Source of the DNA: Caloramator quimbayensis
Lineage (GTDB): Bacteria; Bacillota; Clostridia; Clostridiales; Caloramatoraceae
NCBI RefSeq assembly: GCF_900167605.1
Contig: NZ_FUYH01000004.1
Coordinates: 112,939 to 176,938, forward strand
DNA: 64,000 bases
Reading direction: 5' to 3'
In this document: positions 25,181 through 34,065 of the stretch, piece by piece
How the letters are laid out: each line of letters opens with the position of its first letter
Numbering within the stretch: position 1 is the stretch's first letter
Position numbers and translations under genes: made by a program
The notes under the pieces: model-generated
Told to the model about the DNA's origin: nothing
Seen by the model: the letters and a program-made list of their open reading frames with translations, nothing else
Database searches by the model: none

Positions 25181-26881
25181 ATGCTCCTGCAACTTCATAT
25201 AAAGAATTTTGCGCTTATAGATGATGTTAATATAGATTTTTATAATGGGCTTAACATTTTAACAGGAGAAACCGGAGCAGGAAAGTCTATATTAATAGAT
25301 TCTGTAAATTTTGTGTTAGGCGAGAAGCAAAGTAAAGATATAATAAGAACAGATGAAGAATCTGCCTATGTGGAAGCTGTATTTGAAAGCAGCGATGAAA
25401 TCAATGAAATTCTAAATTTAAATGGAATTGAATCTGACGATGTTTTGATTATATCGAGAGAAATTAATCTAAACGGCAGGACTGTATCGAGGATAAACAA
25501 CAGAACGGTTACAGTAAACCTATTAAAACAGATAAGCGGTTTATTAATAGATATACATGGGCAGCATGAGCACCAATCGCTGCTAAATGAAAATAGTTAC
25601 ATCGATATACTCGATTCATTCTGCACAGATGGATTTAAAGAAGTTAAAAATGAATTTAAAGATATATATCATAAAGTCAAAGAAATAGAAAAGGAAATAG
25701 AAAAATTAGAAGAAAATGAAGAGTACAAATCAAAGAGGATGGATTTACTAAAATATCAGATTCAGGAAATTTCTGAAGCTGGTTTAAAAAACGGTGAAGA
25801 TGAGGAGCTTATAAAAAGGAGGAATATATTATCTAATGCTGAAAGAATATATTCTTCATTATCTTTAATTTATTCAGAGCTTTACGGGGGAGAAAATAGA
25901 GAATGTGCCTATGACAAAATTGGTACAAGCATTGCAAATATAGAGATTGTTGAAAAATATGACGAAAAATTAAAAGATATAAAATCATCAATGGAAGATG
26001 TTTATTACAAACTTGAAGATATAATAGATGTAATAAGAGATTATAAGGATTCTATAGAATTTGATTCAGAAGAACTTGAGAGAATTGAATCAAGACTTGA
26101 TTTGATAAATAATTTAAAGAGAAAATATGGCAGTAATATAGAAAGCATACTTTCTTATCTAATAAAGATAAAAGATGAATTCTCCTTGATAGAAAGAAAT
26201 GAAGAAATTATAGAAAAATATAAAGAAGAGCTTGAGAGGCTGAATTTAAAACTTTATGAGCTTACAGATAAAATTACAGATGAAAGGAAACAGACAGCAT
26301 TAAAGCTTGAAAAATTAATAGAGAATGAACTGAAATATCTTGGAATGGGAAAAGCTCTTTTTAAGATAGTTATAGATAAAAAGAACAAATTAACAGATAA
26401 TGGAATAGACGACATTTTATTTACTATGACAGCAAATCCTGGTGAACCATTAAAACCTTTAAACAAAGTAGCTTCAGGCGGTGAAATGTCAAGAATTATG
26501 CTTGCCATAAAAACGGTTATAGCAGATATAGATAAGATACCGACGCTGATATTCGATGAAATTGATACAGGAATAAGCGGCAGAACAGCTCAGTGCGTAG
26601 CTGAGAAGATGAGCGAGATTTCTAAATCTCATCAGATTCTGTGCGTTACTCATCTTCCACAGATAGCTTCTATGGCAGATATACATTTTAAAATTGAAAA
26701 AGATGTTAATAAAGAAAAGACATTCACAAAAGTATATAAACTGGATGATAATGAAAAAATTGAAGAATTATCGAGAATGCTTTCAGGTGCTCAGGTTACG
26801 AATATTACTCGAAGCCATGCAAAAGAGATGATTGAGCTTGCTCAAAAATTTAAAAAGCAAACAAAAAAGCTTAAGTTTTAA
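25181..26881 (+). CDS. recN: DNA repair protein RecN
   Basis: SMC-like ATPase acting early in double-strand break repair; 566 residues. Walker A GETGAGKSILIDS, signature ASGGEMSRIMLAIK, Walker B TLIFDEIDTGISG and a long central coiled coil (about residues 150-400). Ribosome site AGGAGGAG. The terminator begins within its last codons. Confidence 0.97.
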   Translation: MLLQLHIKNFALIDDVNIDFYNGLNILTGETGAGKSILIDSVNFVLGEKQSKDIIRTDEESAYVEAVFESSDEINEILNLNGIESDDVLIISREINLNGRTVSRINNRTVTVNLLKQISGLLIDIHGQHEHQSLLNENSYIDILDSFCTDGFKEVKNEFKDIYHKVKEIEKEIEKLEENEEYKSKRMDLLKYQIQEISEAGLKNGEDEELIKRRNILSNAERIYSSLSLIYSELYGGENRECAYDKIGTSIANIEIVEKYDEKLKDIKSSMEDVYYKLEDIIDVIRDYKDSIEFDSEELERIESRLDLINNLKRKYGSNIESILSYLIKIKDEFSLIERNEEIIEKYKEELERLNLKLYELTDKITDERKQTALKLEKLIENELKYLGMGKALFKIVIDKKNKLTDNGIDDILFTMTANPGEPLKPLNKVASGGEMSRIMLAIKTVIADIDKIPTLIFDEIDTGISGRTAQCVAEKMSEISKSHQILCVTHLPQIASMADIHFKIEKDVNKEKTFTKVYKLDDNEKIEELSRMLSGAQVTNITRSHAKEMIELAQKFKKQTKKLKF

Positions 26882-26895
26882 CTTAGGCTTTTTTT
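26863..26895 (+). terminator. intrinsic terminator after recN
   Basis: AAGCTTAAGT pairs with ACTTAGGCTT over a TTTA loop, flanked by A upstream and seven T downstream. The 5' arm lies in the final recN codons. Confidence 0.85.
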
Positions 26896-26943
26896 ATTTG
26901 CTTTTTTGATTAATTAGATGATGCTTTACATTATAGTTTTATA

Positions 26944-26971
26944 TTGTTATTGCTTCCCACATTATTATAGT
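26944..26971 (+). promoter_or_regulatory. possible promoter upstream of spoIVB
   Basis: TTGTTA (26944-26949), 16-base spacer, TATAGT (26966-26971). Bacillus spoIVB is SigG- and SigF-dependent; no convincing site for these was seen, so the relevance of this SigA-like site is uncertain. Confidence 0.35.
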
Positions 26972-27050
26972 ATATATGGACATTAAAAAGGTTAATTTAG
27001 AAGTAGAAAGAAGGTGAGACTTAAAGACTGCCTGTTAAGGAGTGATGAGC

Positions 27051-28283
27051 TTGAAGAGTAAATATTTGAGTATATTAACAAGTTTTAGCATAGTGATAGC
27101 TCTTACTTTCTTTGCTGCAACAATAAATGTAATTTCTTTGCCGGATGATATAAAAATTTCAGGCAGCAGCACTCAGATAAATTTAAGAAATAACAGTTTG
27201 AAAAATAATCTTATATATAAAATCGATTCTAATAGCAGTGAAAAAAATTCAAAATTTAAAAAGGATACTCTAAATATAAGCATAAAACTCTTTGGCATAA
27301 TTCCCGTTAAAAAGATGACTTTGAGCATAGTTCCTGAATTTAAAGTTATTCCGGGAGGACAGCCAATAGGAGTTAAAATCAATATGGATGGTATACTTGT
27401 AGTTGGTTTTTCAGATATAGATACTCAAAATGGATGGAAGCAGAGTCCTGCATTAACATCAGGTATAAATATTGGAGATAGAATAATTGAGATAAACGGA
27501 GTTAAAGTAAATAGATGCAGCGAGCTTTCGAGCATTATAAATAACAACAAAGATTCTGTTTTAAAAATAAAAGTAATTAATAGCGAGAAAACTAGAATAG
27601 TAGATGTGAAACCAGTTGAAACAAAAAATAAAAATGAATATAAAATTGGTCTTTGGGTTAGAGATTCAACAGCTGGAGTGGGAACTTTAACGTTTTATGA
27701 TGATAAAAATAATATATTTGGCGCTCTTGGCCACCCTATAAGCGATGTTGATACCATGTTAATTCTCCCTATAAGCAGCGGTAAAATATATAATGCTAAA
27801 ATCGTATCTGTGGAGCAGGGAGTTAGAGGAAGACCAGGAGAACTTAGGGGAACGTTCTCTATGGAGGACGAAATAGGTGATATAGAAAAAAACACATCAA
27901 CAGGTATATATGGAAAAATAAACAGTAGAGTTTCAAAAAATATCTACAACTATGCAATTCCAATAGCTCTCCAAAATGAAATAAAAGAGGGACCGGCAAA
28001 AATTTTGACATCGATTGACGGAAATGAGGTTAAGGAATACAGCATATATATTGAAAAGCTTACTCAGCAGTCAAAACCTAATTCGAAAAGCATGATAATT
28101 CGTGTAACAGACAGCGAGCTTTTAAGAAAAACTGGAGGGATTGTTCAGGGAATGAGCGGAAGCCCTATTATACAGGATGGAAAACTTGCAGGTGCTGTAA
28201 CCCATGTGTTTGTTAACAAACCTGATATGGGATATGGTATATATATAGAATGGATGTTAAAAGAGGCTGGAATAAATTTTTAA
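27051..28283 (+). CDS. spoIVB: SpoIVB serine peptidase (stage IV sporulation protein B)
   Basis: Forespore-secreted S55 peptidase that cuts SpoIVFA to trigger SigK activation. An N-terminal membrane anchor (SILTSFSIVIALTFFAATI), a PDZ domain (about residues 90-190; INIGDRIIEINGVKV) and the peptidase domain with His in GALGHPISD and Ser in IVQGMSGSPII are visible. The start is uncertain: TTG 27051 is eight bases after AAGGAG, whereas ATG 27045 and GTG 27042 sit almost on it. Directly upstream of spo0A, the conserved order. Confidence 0.95.
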   Translation: MKSKYLSILTSFSIVIALTFFAATINVISLPDDIKISGSSTQINLRNNSLKNNLIYKIDSNSSEKNSKFKKDTLNISIKLFGIIPVKKMTLSIVPEFKVIPGGQPIGVKINMDGILVVGFSDIDTQNGWKQSPALTSGINIGDRIIEINGVKVNRCSELSSIINNNKDSVLKIKVINSEKTRIVDVKPVETKNKNEYKIGLWVRDSTAGVGTLTFYDDKNNIFGALGHPISDVDTMLILPISSGKIYNAKIVSVEQGVRGRPGELRGTFSMEDEIGDIEKNTSTGIYGKINSRVSKNIYNYAIPIALQNEIKEGPAKILTSIDGNEVKEYSIYIEKLTQQSKPNSKSMIIRVTDSELLRKTGGIVQGMSGSPIIQDGKLAGAVTHVFVNKPDMGYGIYIEWMLKEAGINF

Positions 28284-28295
28284 ATAGCATATATT

Positions 28296-28330
28296 GGAAG
28301 TTGGAAAGTTACTTTCTGACTTCCTATGTC
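28296..28330 (+). terminator. hairpin after spoIVB, weak terminator
   Basis: GGAAGTTGGAAAG (28296-28308) pairs imperfectly with CTTTCTGACTTCC (28312-28324) over TTA. The following TATGTCTTTT is a poor T run. It sits 13 bases after the spoIVB stop. Confidence 0.5.
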
Positions 28331-28419
28331 TTTTGGTAATAAAAAAACTTTAAAATAAACCTAATAAATAATAAAATAATATAAAATTTGAATTTTATAA
28401 AAAATTTTTATTAAATAAA

Positions 28420-28448
28420 GAAGGAAATCAATAATATTTGTCGAATTA
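28420..28448 (+). promoter_or_regulatory. SigH-type promoter of spo0A with overlapping 0A box
   Basis: GAAGGAAAT (28420-28428) matches RNAGGAWWW and GTCGAATTA (28440-28448) matches RNNGAATWW with an 11-base gap, the published SigH pattern. The 0A box TGTCGAA lies at 28439-28445 inside the -10 element, so phosphorylated Spo0A could bind over its own promoter. Start codon is 42 bases downstream. Confidence 0.75.
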
Positions 28449-28489
28449 GTATAATTGCTAATTAATGGAAAGAAAGGTTGGGAGGGTTT

Positions 28490-29293
28490 ATGGAGTCCAA
28501 AAGAATCAAAATTGTTATTGCTGATGACAATAAAGAATTTGCAAATATTTTAAGCGACTACTTGAAAGGACAGAGCGATTTTGAAGTTGTAGGAATAGCA
28601 AAGGATGGTATTGAAGCTGTAAAACTTGTGTCCAGTTATGAGGCTGATGTTCTTGTTCTTGACATTATTATGCCGCATCTTGACGGATTAGGAGTTCTTG
28701 AAAAAATAAACTCTATGGCTAACATAGCTATGCCTAAGGTCATAGTATTGTCTGCTGTTGGACAAGATAAGATAACTCAAAGAGCTATAAACCTCGGAGC
28801 TGAATATTATGTTGTAAAACCCTTTGACATGGAGATTTTCAGCAATAGAATAAGGCAGATGTTTTCAGGAAATATTGCAGGCAGCGAAATTAGAAGGAAT
28901 TCTCTTATATCAACTGAACCTGCAAATTTAAAGAATCCTAACGCCCTAGAGGCAGAAATAACAAACATAATCCATGAAATAGGTGTTCCTGCACATATAA
29001 AAGGATATTTGTATTTAAGAGAAGCTATTCAGATGGTAGTTAACGATGTTGAGCTTCTAAGTGCAGTTACAAAGGAATTATATCCCTCAATTGCAAAAAA
29101 ATATAACACAACTGCGAGCAGGGTAGAAAGGGCTATAAGACATGCAATTGAAGTTGCGTGGTCCCGAGGACAGGTTGATACTATAAATAAAATATTTGGT
29201 TATACAATACATAACGATAAAGGCAAACCGACAAACAGTGAATTTATAGCTATGGTTGCAGATAAATTAAGGCTTAAAGTAAAACTTGGATAA
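28490..29293 (+). CDS. spo0A: sporulation master regulator Spo0A
   Basis: Response regulator that commits the cell to sporulation; 267 residues. Receiver domain with acidic pocket DDN, phosphoacceptor Asp in [11 protein letters not shown] and Lys in VVKPFD; C-terminal DNA-binding domain with the recognition helix [20 protein letters not shown], which is diagnostic and reads TGTCGAA boxes. ATG 28490 follows GGGAGGG; a TTG at 28478 has no ribosome site. In clostridia Spo0A is phosphorylated directly by orphan kinases. Confidence 0.98.
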   Translation: MESKRIKIVIADDNKEFANILSDYLKGQSDFEVVGIAKDGIEAVKLVSSYEADVLVLDIIMPHLDGLGVLEKINSMANIAMPKVIVLSAVGQDKITQRAINLGAEYYVVKPFDMEIFSNRIRQMFSGNIAGSEIRRNSLISTEPANLKNPNALEAEITNIIHEIGVPAHIKGYLYLREAIQMVVNDVELLSAVTKELYPSIAKKYNTTASRVERAIRHAIEVAWSRGQVDTINKIFGYTIHNDKGKPTNSEFIAMVADKLRLKVKLG

Positions 29294-29303
29294 AAAGGTT
29301 TAA

Positions 29304-29338
29304 AAAAACAGGCGTTTTAATAAAAATGCCTGTTTTTT
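29304..29338 (+). terminator. intrinsic terminator after spo0A
   Basis: AAACAGGC pairs with GCCTGTTT across GTTTTAATAAAAAT, followed by six T. Closes the recN-spoIVB-spo0A region. Confidence 0.88.
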
Positions 29339-29429
29339 ATCATATAAATAAGCAAATAATAAATTTTAAATATTATGGGAAAATAAATAATAGTATTTTT
29401 AATTAAAACTTCTTCAGGAAGTGAATTTT

Positions 29430-30137
29430 ATGAATTTAAATAAGAGCTGTAAAATAATACAAAGGGATGCTATCGTTTTAATATTTATAATTTTAATATT
29501 GATGGTTTGCTTAATAGAAGGAAGAATATCTAATTATAAGTTTCTTATGTTCTCGGCTTTAGTATCCTTTTCATATTATTTAGAATTCATCTTGGAATTT
29601 ATAGAGCGAAAAAGTACATATTATAAGCTGTATGATGAATATATTAATTTTTTATGTATGCTATCCTATGGATTATATATTAACTACTTTTTTAATGAGG
29701 AGAATTGGGTTTTAAAAGGATTAATGATAGCTCTAATATCTAATCTTATGAGAAAAGATGGATTAAAGATAAAAAGAATTAATTTTTTTTATATATTAGG
29801 ATTTTTAATATTATTTAATAATATTAGATGGAACTTAGAGATATATTTTGCATCTTTTATAGCGATTAGTATATATTCTTTTATATTTCCATTATGTACT
29901 GTCAGCAAATCTTTATTAAATATGTTAGGCTTTATTATAGGTCTTACAATTAACGAGATTTTTGCTTTTAATATATCTTTGCTGTATATTTTAGCTTTAT
30001 TGCTCATAGCTTTTAACGTATATTACAGCCCAATATCTAAACATATACTTTTGCAAAAACCCATAAAAAATTTAAATGCCTTAGTTATTTTGAAAAAATT
30101 TATTGTTAGAAACAGTCTGCAAAAAATTAAAAATTAA
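29430..30137 (+). CDS. uncharacterised polytopic membrane protein
   Basis: A 235-residue protein not recognised as a named family. About seven to eight hydrophobic segments (for example DAIVLIFIILILMVCLI and IYFASFIAISIYSFIFPL) and a basic C-terminus (LKKFIVRNSLQKIKN). There is no signal peptide and no catalytic motif is visible. ATG 29430 follows CAGGAAGTG. It stands alone between the spo0A terminator and a small reverse-strand gene. Codon use matches its neighbours. Sporulation context suggests but does not show a role in that process. Confidence 0.75.
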   Translation: MNLNKSCKIIQRDAIVLIFIILILMVCLIEGRISNYKFLMFSALVSFSYYLEFILEFIERKSTYYKLYDEYINFLCMLSYGLYINYFFNEENWVLKGLMIALISNLMRKDGLKIKRINFFYILGFLILFNNIRWNLEIYFASFIAISIYSFIFPLCTVSKSLLNMLGFIIGLTINEIFAFNISLLYILALLLIAFNVYYSPISKHILLQKPIKNLNALVILKKFIVRNSLQKIKN

Positions 30138-30147
30138 TTTTTACACA

Positions 30148-30312
30148 TTAGTTTATATATGTGTTTGTGCTTTTTTCACTTTGCATTGCCTTAATTAATT
30201 CGTAGAGGTATTTATACTTTTTCTGATTTTCTTTAAGAAAACATATTACATCTTCAAACTTTCCACATAATATCAATTGATTCTTATTGTTTTTTTCCAT
30301 AATTTTTTTCAT
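30148..30312 (-). CDS. small basic hypothetical protein
   Basis: Reverse-strand frame of 54 residues: MKKIMEKNNKNQLILCGKFE, then a predicted helix ending LYELIKAMQSEK. TAGGAG directly precedes the first ATG; the second in-frame ATG at 30300 (50 residues) is twelve bases from TAGGAG and may be the true start. A good promoter lies just upstream on this strand. No known family is recognised and there are no membrane segments. It lies between two forward genes, so an independent transcript is needed. Confidence 0.55.
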   Translation of the reverse strand: MKKIMEKNNKNQLILCGKFEDVICFLKENQKKYKYLYELIKAMQSEKSTNTYIN

Positions 30313-30330
30313 CTCCTAAAATATTGTGGT

Positions 30331-30357
30331 ATTATATTATTATGCTAAATTTTTCAA
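30331..30357 (-). promoter_or_regulatory. promoter for the small reverse-strand gene
   Basis: On the reverse strand, TTGAAA (30357-30352) and a perfect TATAAT (30336-30331) are 15 bases apart. The start codon is about 19 bases after the -10. The spacing is slightly short. Confidence 0.5.
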
Positions 30358-30376
30358 AATATACGGGGTGATTGAG

Positions 30377-30907
30377 ATGAATTTTAAAGAGGTAACTATA
30401 TCACAAAACTATATTCATAAAGGGAAAATAATTAACCTTAGAGTTGATGAAGTTGAGCTTCCGAATGGAAGAAAATCTTTAAGAGAAATTGTAGAACATA
30501 ATGGAGGAGTTGGAATTGTAGCTGTTAACGAAAAAAAAGAGGTATTACTCGTTAAGCAGTATAGAAAACCCTTTGAAGAAGTTCTTATTGAAATACCAGC
30601 AGGTAAATTGGAAAAAGGAGAAGAGCCTTTAAAATGTGCAGAAAGAGAGCTTGAGGAGGAAACAGGGAAAAAGGCTTTGAACCTAAAGCTTTTAAATGTT
30701 TTATATACATCTCCAGGTTTTTCTAATGAGAAGCTTTACATTTATTTTTGTGATAAGATGGAGGATGGAAATTTAAACCCTGACGAGGATGAAAATCTTG
30801 AAATATTGAATATAAAGTTTGAAGAGGCATTAAAAATGATTAGAAACGGTGATATAAAAGATGCTAAAACTATAGCAGGTATTTTAGCAGCAGAAAAATT
30901 AATATAA
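30377..30907 (+). CDS. nudF: ADP-ribose pyrophosphatase (NUDIX)
   Basis: Hydrolyses ADP-ribose to AMP and ribose 5-phosphate. A 176-residue NUDIX protein whose box begins GKLEKGEEPLKCAERELEEE and continues TG, keeping the catalytic RE..EE residues. ATG 30377 follows GGGGTGATTGAG. In Bacillus nudF (yqkG) likewise lies near spoIIM, xerD and drm. Confidence 0.94.
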   Translation: MNFKEVTISQNYIHKGKIINLRVDEVELPNGRKSLREIVEHNGGVGIVAVNEKKEVLLVKQYRKPFEEVLIEIPAGKLEKGEEPLKCAERELEEETGKKALNLKLLNVLYTSPGFSNEKLYIYFCDKMEDGNLNPDEDENLEILNIKFEEALKMIRNGDIKDAKTIAGILAAEKLI

Positions 30908-30917
30908 CATAATACTT

Positions 30918-30966
30918 GTCCTCCTTTCATATAAATTTATAGAAACTAATGAAAAGGAGGATTTTT
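30918..30966 (+). promoter_or_regulatory. hairpin that pairs with the spoIIM ribosome binding site
   Basis: TCCTCCTTTCAT (30918-30929) pairs with ATGAAAAGGAGGA (30948-30960) with one bulged A, then six T and the spoIIM ATG at 30968. The ribosome site AAGGAGG is the 3' arm. The element looks both like an intrinsic terminator of nudF and like a lock on spoIIM translation. Confidence 0.65.
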
Positions 30967-30967
30967 T

Positions 30968-31609
30968 ATGAATAAAAGATATAATGATATTGTATCAAAG
31001 AACATACATGAGAACATAGGCATATATTTTACAGTAACATTATTTTTTGCGATAGGTATTGCAGCTGGGGCTTTTACAATAAAAGCCTTAGATAGCAACA
31101 AAAAGCAGGACCTTGTTATATATCTTAATAATTTTTTTCAGATTTTAAATAGCCAGAATATACCTAACAGCCAAATCTTTTTGCAGTCTTTAAAAAATAA
31201 CTTTCAAACAGTTTTTTTTATATGGCTTCTAAGCATAACCATAATAGGAGTACCAGTAACTTTATTTGTTACAACTTTTAGGGGATTTATTGTAGGATTT
31301 ACTATTGCGTTTTTGATTGAAGGTTTAGGATGGAAGGGTTTAATATTTACATCTATTGCAGTTCTTCCTCAAAATATTTTATATATTCCCTGTCTTTTAA
31401 TAATTTCAGCCTTCAGTTTAGCTTTTTCCCTTCAGGCATTCAGACAAAAGATAAGAGGTACTGCATCTATAGGTGTAAAAAATAATATCTTATCATATAC
31501 AGTAATTGTTGCGGTATTTTTTATAATTATGTCCATTGGAAGTGCTATAGAGGCATATCTATCTCCAGTTTTAATAAAAAGCCTTGCAAGCTATATGATT
31601 TATCAATAG
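30968..31609 (+). CDS. spoIIM: stage II sporulation protein M
   Basis: Membrane subunit of the SpoIID-SpoIIP-SpoIIM complex that drives engulfment. 213 residues with about five membrane segments; IYFTVTLFFAIGIAAGAFTI at the N-terminus and the family block GFIVGFTIAFLIEGLGWKGL, followed by VLPQNILYIPCLLI. Same neighbourhood as in Bacillus (nudF, spoIIM, xerD, drm). The hairpin before it may delay translation. Confidence 0.95.
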   Translation: MNKRYNDIVSKNIHENIGIYFTVTLFFAIGIAAGAFTIKALDSNKKQDLVIYLNNFFQILNSQNIPNSQIFLQSLKNNFQTVFFIWLLSITIIGVPVTLFVTTFRGFIVGFTIAFLIEGLGWKGLIFTSIAVLPQNILYIPCLLIISAFSLAFSLQAFRQKIRGTASIGVKNNILSYTVIVAVFFIIMSIGSAIEAYLSPVLIKSLASYMIYQ

Positions 31610-31611
31610 AG

Positions 31612-31839
31612 GTGGCATATGGGGTAGATAGGAAAAATGTTATATTATTTATTAAAGTTTTTGCTATAATATTTATAATAGGCATAGTAATTCCGTATCT
31701 TATCAATTTTATTATGAATAATATATTTAACAATACTTTTCGCTTTAATAATTCTATTTACGTTATGGATAATAACAGCTATTCAAATAGTTTTTTAAAA
31801 ATATTTATAAAATTATTAAGTAAAATAATAGATTTTTAA
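31612..31839 (+). CDS. small membrane protein in the YqzK position
   Basis: A 75-residue frame starting at GTG 31612 with one strong membrane segment (LFIKVFAIIFIIGIVIPYLI) and an Asn/Lys-rich C-terminal part. GAGGTG lies on the start codon itself, so the ribosome site is atypical and the true start is uncertain. In Bacillus a small single-pass protein, YqzK (DUF4227), lies directly before xerD; this is a positional match only. It starts two bases after spoIIM. Confidence 0.55.
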   Translation: MAYGVDRKNVILFIKVFAIIFIIGIVIPYLINFIMNNIFNNTFRFNNSIYVMDNNSYSNSFLKIFIKLLSKIIDF

Positions 31840-31912
31840 ATAAATGATGGAGGAATTATCGTTTTAATGTTGAATATTTAATATAAAAGTTGTCATAAAA
31901 GGAGACTTTTAA

Positions 31913-32791
31913 ATGGATAAGGTTATAAATGATTTTTTAGGAGAACTGACCCACGATAAAAGGCTGAGCAAAAACACATTAGAATCCTACAGCAGGGATA
32001 TCAGGCAGTTTTTAACTTACCTGAATGAAAATAATATAGACTTTAAAAATGTAAAGAAAACAAATATCATTGCTTATATTTTGTATCTTCAAAAAGAGTG
32101 CAGGGCAGTATCATCTATTTCAAGAAGCCTTGCATCTATTAGAGCTTTTTATCGTGTACTAATAAAAAATCATATAGTAACTTATGATCCTACATTGGAT
32201 TTAGAATCTCCAAAGATAGAGAAAAAAATGCCCCAGATACTTTCAATATCTGAAGTTGAAAATCTTCTTTCAATTATAGATGTTTCAGAGCCTAAAGGTG
32301 CAAGGGATAAGGCTATGCTTGAGGTTTTATATGCAACCGGAATCAGGGTTACTGAGCTTGTAAATCTTGAGGTTTCAGATGTTAATCTCGAAGTTGGTTA
32401 TATTAAGTGCAATGGAAATAAAGAGAGGATAATACCTATAGGGAAGATTGCAATTGATTCTCTCGGAAATTATTTGAATAATCATAGAAGCTATTTTGTA
32501 AAAAATGAAGAAGAAAAATCTTTGTTTTTAAATTTCCATGGAGAAAAAATGACAAGGCAGGGATTTTGGAAGATAATAAAATATTATGCAGCTTTAGCTG
32601 ACATAGATAAAGAAATAACGCCTCATACATTAAGGCATTCCTTTGCAGCTCACCTTATAGAAAACGGTGCGGACTTAAAATCTGTTCAGCAGATGCTCGG
32701 TCACTCGGATATATCAACTACCCAGATATATGCTGAGATGATTAAAAATAGAATAGGCGATGTATATAAAAAGACACATCCAAGGGCATAA
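31913..32791 (+). CDS. xerD: tyrosine recombinase XerD
   Basis: Resolves chromosome dimers at dif with XerC. A 292-residue protein with SAM-like N-terminal domain ([16 protein letters not shown]) and catalytic domain: Arg in [42 protein letters not shown] containing the last His and the nucleophile Tyr. Ribosome site AAAAGGAG. Housekeeping type by gene order, not a phage integrase. Confidence 0.95.
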   Translation: MDKVINDFLGELTHDKRLSKNTLESYSRDIRQFLTYLNENNIDFKNVKKTNIIAYILYLQKECRAVSSISRSLASIRAFYRVLIKNHIVTYDPTLDLESPKIEKKMPQILSISEVENLLSIIDVSEPKGARDKAMLEVLYATGIRVTELVNLEVSDVNLEVGYIKCNGNKERIIPIGKIAIDSLGNYLNNHRSYFVKNEEEKSLFLNFHGEKMTRQGFWKIIKYYAALADIDKEITPHTLRHSFAAHLIENGADLKSVQQMLGHSDISTTQIYAEMIKNRIGDVYKKTHPRA

Positions 32792-32805
32792 AGCCCTTTT
32801 TATTT
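32782..32805 (+). terminator. intrinsic terminator after xerD
   Basis: AAGGGC (32782-32787) pairs with GCCCTT (32793-32798) over ATAAA, followed by a T-rich run. The loop contains the xerD stop codon. Confidence 0.8.
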
Positions 32806-32885
32806 TCTTTTTTTTGAGTTATAATATAATTCCAATCATTGAAAGTTTTACAAAAATACTATTTTTAAAAATAAGGAGAGATAGT

Positions 32886-34061
32886 ATGGTTAATAGGGTT
32901 GTTTTAATAGTTATGGACAGCGTGGGAATTGGAGAACTTCCTGATGCTAAGGAATTTAATGATGAAGGAAGCGATACAATAGGCAATATATCAAAGCAAT
33001 TAGGCGGACTAAATCTTTTGAATCTTCAAAAACTTGGACTTGGCAATATAGATGGAATAAAGGGAATAGAAAAGGCAGAAAACCCTATAGGGTGCTATGG
33101 TAAATCCCTTGAAAAATCATCGGGAAAGGATACAACAACAGGACATTGGGAAATAGCAGGTATAATTCTAAAAAAAGCCTTTCCAACCTATCCTAATGGC
33201 TTCCCTCAGGATTTAATAAATGAATTCGAAAGAAGAATAGGAACAAAGGTGCTTGGAAATTATGCTGCATCGGGTACAGCAATAATTGAGGAACTTGGAG
33301 ATTTGCATGTAAAAACAGGATATCCAATAGTTTATACCTCAGCAGACAGCGTGTTTCAAATAGCTGCCCATGAAGAAGTAATACCTCTTGAGAGACTCTA
33401 TGAAATATGTGAAATTGCAAGGGAGCTTTTAAAAGGAGAGCATGCTGTAGGAAGGGTTATAGCAAGGCCATTTGTTGGGAAAAGTGGAGAATACAAAAGG
33501 ACATCAAACAGGAAGGATTTTTCTTTAAAACCTCCTAAAAAAACTATGCTTAACTATATAAGCGAAGCTAATATGGATGTCTTTGCAGTTGGAAAGATTG
33601 AAGATATATATTCAGGGTATGGAATAACAAGGGCAGTGCATACTAAAAACAACATGGATGGCATTTTAAAGACAATAGAATTTATTAAAGAACCATCAAA
33701 GGGATTAATATTTACGAATCTTGTAGATTTTGATATGCTCTATGGTCATAGAAATGATGTTTCAGGTTATGCAAATGCTCTCTTAGAATTTGATGGTATG
33801 ATTCCAAAGATTATCGAAAATCTAAGGGATGATGATGTTCTTGTAATTACTGCTGACCATGGATGTGACCCTACGACTCCAAGCACAGACCATTCAAGAG
33901 AATATATACCTATTATATTTTATGGAAAAAATCTAAAATCAGGCATTAACATAGGAACAAGAAGCACCTTTTCAGATATAGGAAAGACTATAGCTGAGCT
34001 TTTAAATGTTGAAGCTGATATTGAAGGAGAAAGTTTTGCAAAGGAAATATGCAGGAGGTAA
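32886..34061 (+). CDS. deoB: phosphopentomutase
   Basis: Interconverts ribose/deoxyribose 1- and 5-phosphate, feeding nucleoside sugars into central metabolism. Alkaline phosphatase-like metal sites: [21 protein letters not shown] with the phospho-Thr region, and [16 protein letters not shown]. 391 residues. ATG 32886 follows AAGGAGAG; the frame opens within xerD at 32760 but that is not a start. First gene of the nucleoside salvage operon. A TATAAT at 32820-32825 may be its -10. Confidence 0.97.
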   Translation: MVNRVVLIVMDSVGIGELPDAKEFNDEGSDTIGNISKQLGGLNLLNLQKLGLGNIDGIKGIEKAENPIGCYGKSLEKSSGKDTTTGHWEIAGIILKKAFPTYPNGFPQDLINEFERRIGTKVLGNYAASGTAIIEELGDLHVKTGYPIVYTSADSVFQIAAHEEVIPLERLYEICEIARELLKGEHAVGRVIARPFVGKSGEYKRTSNRKDFSLKPPKKTMLNYISEANMDVFAVGKIEDIYSGYGITRAVHTKNNMDGILKTIEFIKEPSKGLIFTNLVDFDMLYGHRNDVSGYANALLEFDGMIPKIIENLRDDDVLVITADHGCDPTTPSTDHSREYIPIIFYGKNLKSGINIGTRSTFSDIGKTIAELLNVEADIEGESFAKEICRR

Positions 34062-34065
34062 TATT

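Noticed and set aside
31913..32791. XerD as an integrase marking a second mobile element
   Set aside because: Gene order (nudF, spoIIM, xerD, deoB) and length are those of the chromosomal housekeeping recombinase; no att repeats or cargo nearby.
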